Shown here: in pieces, positions 5,507 through 6,152 of the stretch
Position numbering within the stretch: position 1 is the first letter of the stretch
Layout of the letters: each line of letters starts with the position of its first letter
Origin: Bacillota bacterium
Lineage (GTDB): Bacteria; Bacillota; Clostridia; Christensenellales; Aristaeellaceae
Length of the DNA: 6,152 nucleotides
Assembly (NCBI GenBank): GCA_023392755.1
Contig: JAEWNM010000262.1
Location: 1-6,152 of the forward strand
Reading direction: 5' to 3'
Translations under genes and position numbers: made by a program
Notes under the pieces: model-generated
What the model was told of the DNA's origin: nothing
What the model saw: only the letters and a program-made list of their open reading frames with translations
Database searches by the model: none

Positions 5507-5719
5507 ATGAGCAAAAACCTTCGCCTGAAGGCGGCCAGGGCCTTGAAATGCATGTCGCAAAAGGATGTGGCGGAGGCGGTGGGCGTTACGCGCCAGACCA
5601 TCAACGCCATTGAAAGCGGGGATTACAACCCCACGATCAACCTGTGCGTATCCATCTGCAAGGTTTTGGGGAAAAGTCTCAATGATTTGTTCTGGGAGGA
5701 GGGTTCATATGAATCTTGA
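5507..5719 (+). CDS. Small XRE-family helix-turn-helix transcriptional regulator
   Basis: The 70-residue protein is a single Cro/CI-type DNA-binding domain with almost nothing else. The recognition region is SQKDVAEAVGVTRQTINAIE (17-36), followed by the family-typical SGDYNPTINL (37-46) and a VLGKSLNDLF ending. The chosen start at 5507 has GGAGG (5495-5499) 7 bases upstream; an earlier in-frame ATG at 5462 lies before the promoter -10 and would add 15 unlikely residues. It overlaps the next gene by 11 bp. In many Bacillota such tiny XRE regulators are paired with a small membrane protein gene, and they act as cytosolic repressors of their own operon. The signal sensed is unknown. Confidence 0.9.
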   Translation: MSKNLRLKAARALKCMSQKDVAEAVGVTRQTINAIESGDYNPTINLCVSICKVLGKSLNDLFWEEGSYES

Positions 5720-6152
5720 CAAACATGGTCTGGACGAGCGGCAGCGCGCCTTGCGCAACCGCGTCGGCTATCAGTGCTTTCAGCTGCTGCTCTACGGCAT
5801 TTTATTCGATACGATGCTGTACGGTGCGGGTGTGAAGTGGCTTCCCTATCCGGCCAACATGATGGCGCTCATCAGCCTGTGCGGGGGCCTTTACCAGGTG
5901 CGCATCATTCAGGGCAACGCCTATCTTCCGCCGGGGTCAAACGCCGCCGGCTCGCGCAGGAAAATTACCGTCATCGTGCTGTTTACCGTAGCGGTGGCGG
6001 CGGTGGCGGCTGTCGTCATCGTCAGAAACAACGTTTTGCGTGTGCCAAGCGTGCCGGAGTCGGGGGATCAATCCGCGCTGGTCCTGTTTATCATTTCGGG
6101 GGTGAGCCTTCTTGTCGCCCTGATCGTGGGCATCGCTCAGCGCAGACAGGAC
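5709..6152 (+). CDS. Four-helix membrane protein, partial at window end
   Basis: The frame from ATG 5709 stays open for 148 codons to the window edge, so the stop is not seen. The N-terminus is soluble and charged (MNLDKHGLDERQRALRNRVG), then four hydrophobic segments lie at about 21-41, 47-64, 85-105 and 122-143, ending in RRQD. The stop is probably near. GGGAGGAGGG (5694-5703) is the ribosome binding site, inside the end of the XRE gene. The 11-bp overlap suggests translational coupling. The arrangement resembles XRE plus small DUF-type membrane protein pairs of Clostridia (perhaps DUF6773-like), but I do not recognise the family with confidence. A role as a membrane sensor or as the target of the XRE regulator is speculation. 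Confidence 0.82.
   Translation, partial: MNLDKHGLDERQRALRNRVGYQCFQLLLYGILFDTMLYGAGVKWLPYPANMMALISLCGGLYQVRIIQGNAYLPPGSNAAGSRRKITVIVLFTVAVAAVAAVVIVRNNVLRVPSVPESGDQSALVLFIISGVSLLVALIVGIAQRRQD

Overview
The window looks like a GC-rich (roughly 60% by eye) member of the Bacillota, most likely a Clostridia-type anaerobe. The grounds are strong purine-rich ribosome binding sites (AAAGGAGG, AAGGAGG), near-consensus sigma-A promoters, a Cd/Zn-type P1B ATPase with the SVPLGY variant after CPC, and a small XRE regulator overlapping a small membrane protein gene. The species cannot be named from this sequence. All supported genes lie on the + strand.

Layout. Positions 1-565 hold no credible gene. They contain a G-rich tract of short degenerate repeats (44-192), then two tandem copies (A 201-271, B 278-379) of a structured intergenic repeat, then a promoter with an extended -10 (462-490). 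Next come a DUF1538 polytopic membrane protein that starts at TTG (566-2086) and, 29 bp later, a protein made of two fused PII-like domains (2116-2907). These two genes very probably form an operon. After a 147-bp gap with a strong promoter embedded in a 41-bp near-palindrome (2969-3009) comes a Zn/Cd/Pb-type P1B-2 ATPase (3055-5178). The 328-bp gap 5179-5506 carries a third, diverged copy (C 5272-5413) of the structured repeat and a consensus promoter with inverted repeats. That promoter serves an XRE-type repressor of 70 aa (5507-5719), which overlaps by 11 bp a four-helix membrane protein that runs off the window end (5709-6152).

How the genes may work together. The DUF1538 protein has two homologous halves, each with an AFDSGG(V)xxGP motif, which suggests an ion transporter. 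The tandem PII-like protein is its likely cytosolic regulator. The ATPase is a separate metal-export unit with its own operator. The XRE and membrane protein pair is a separate autoregulated-looking cassette.

The most unusual signal is the A/B/C repeat. Its helices keep pairing while their sequence changes, including a paired 2+2 base insertion in stem 1 and base-pair swaps in stem 2. This points to selection on folded structure rather than on coding.
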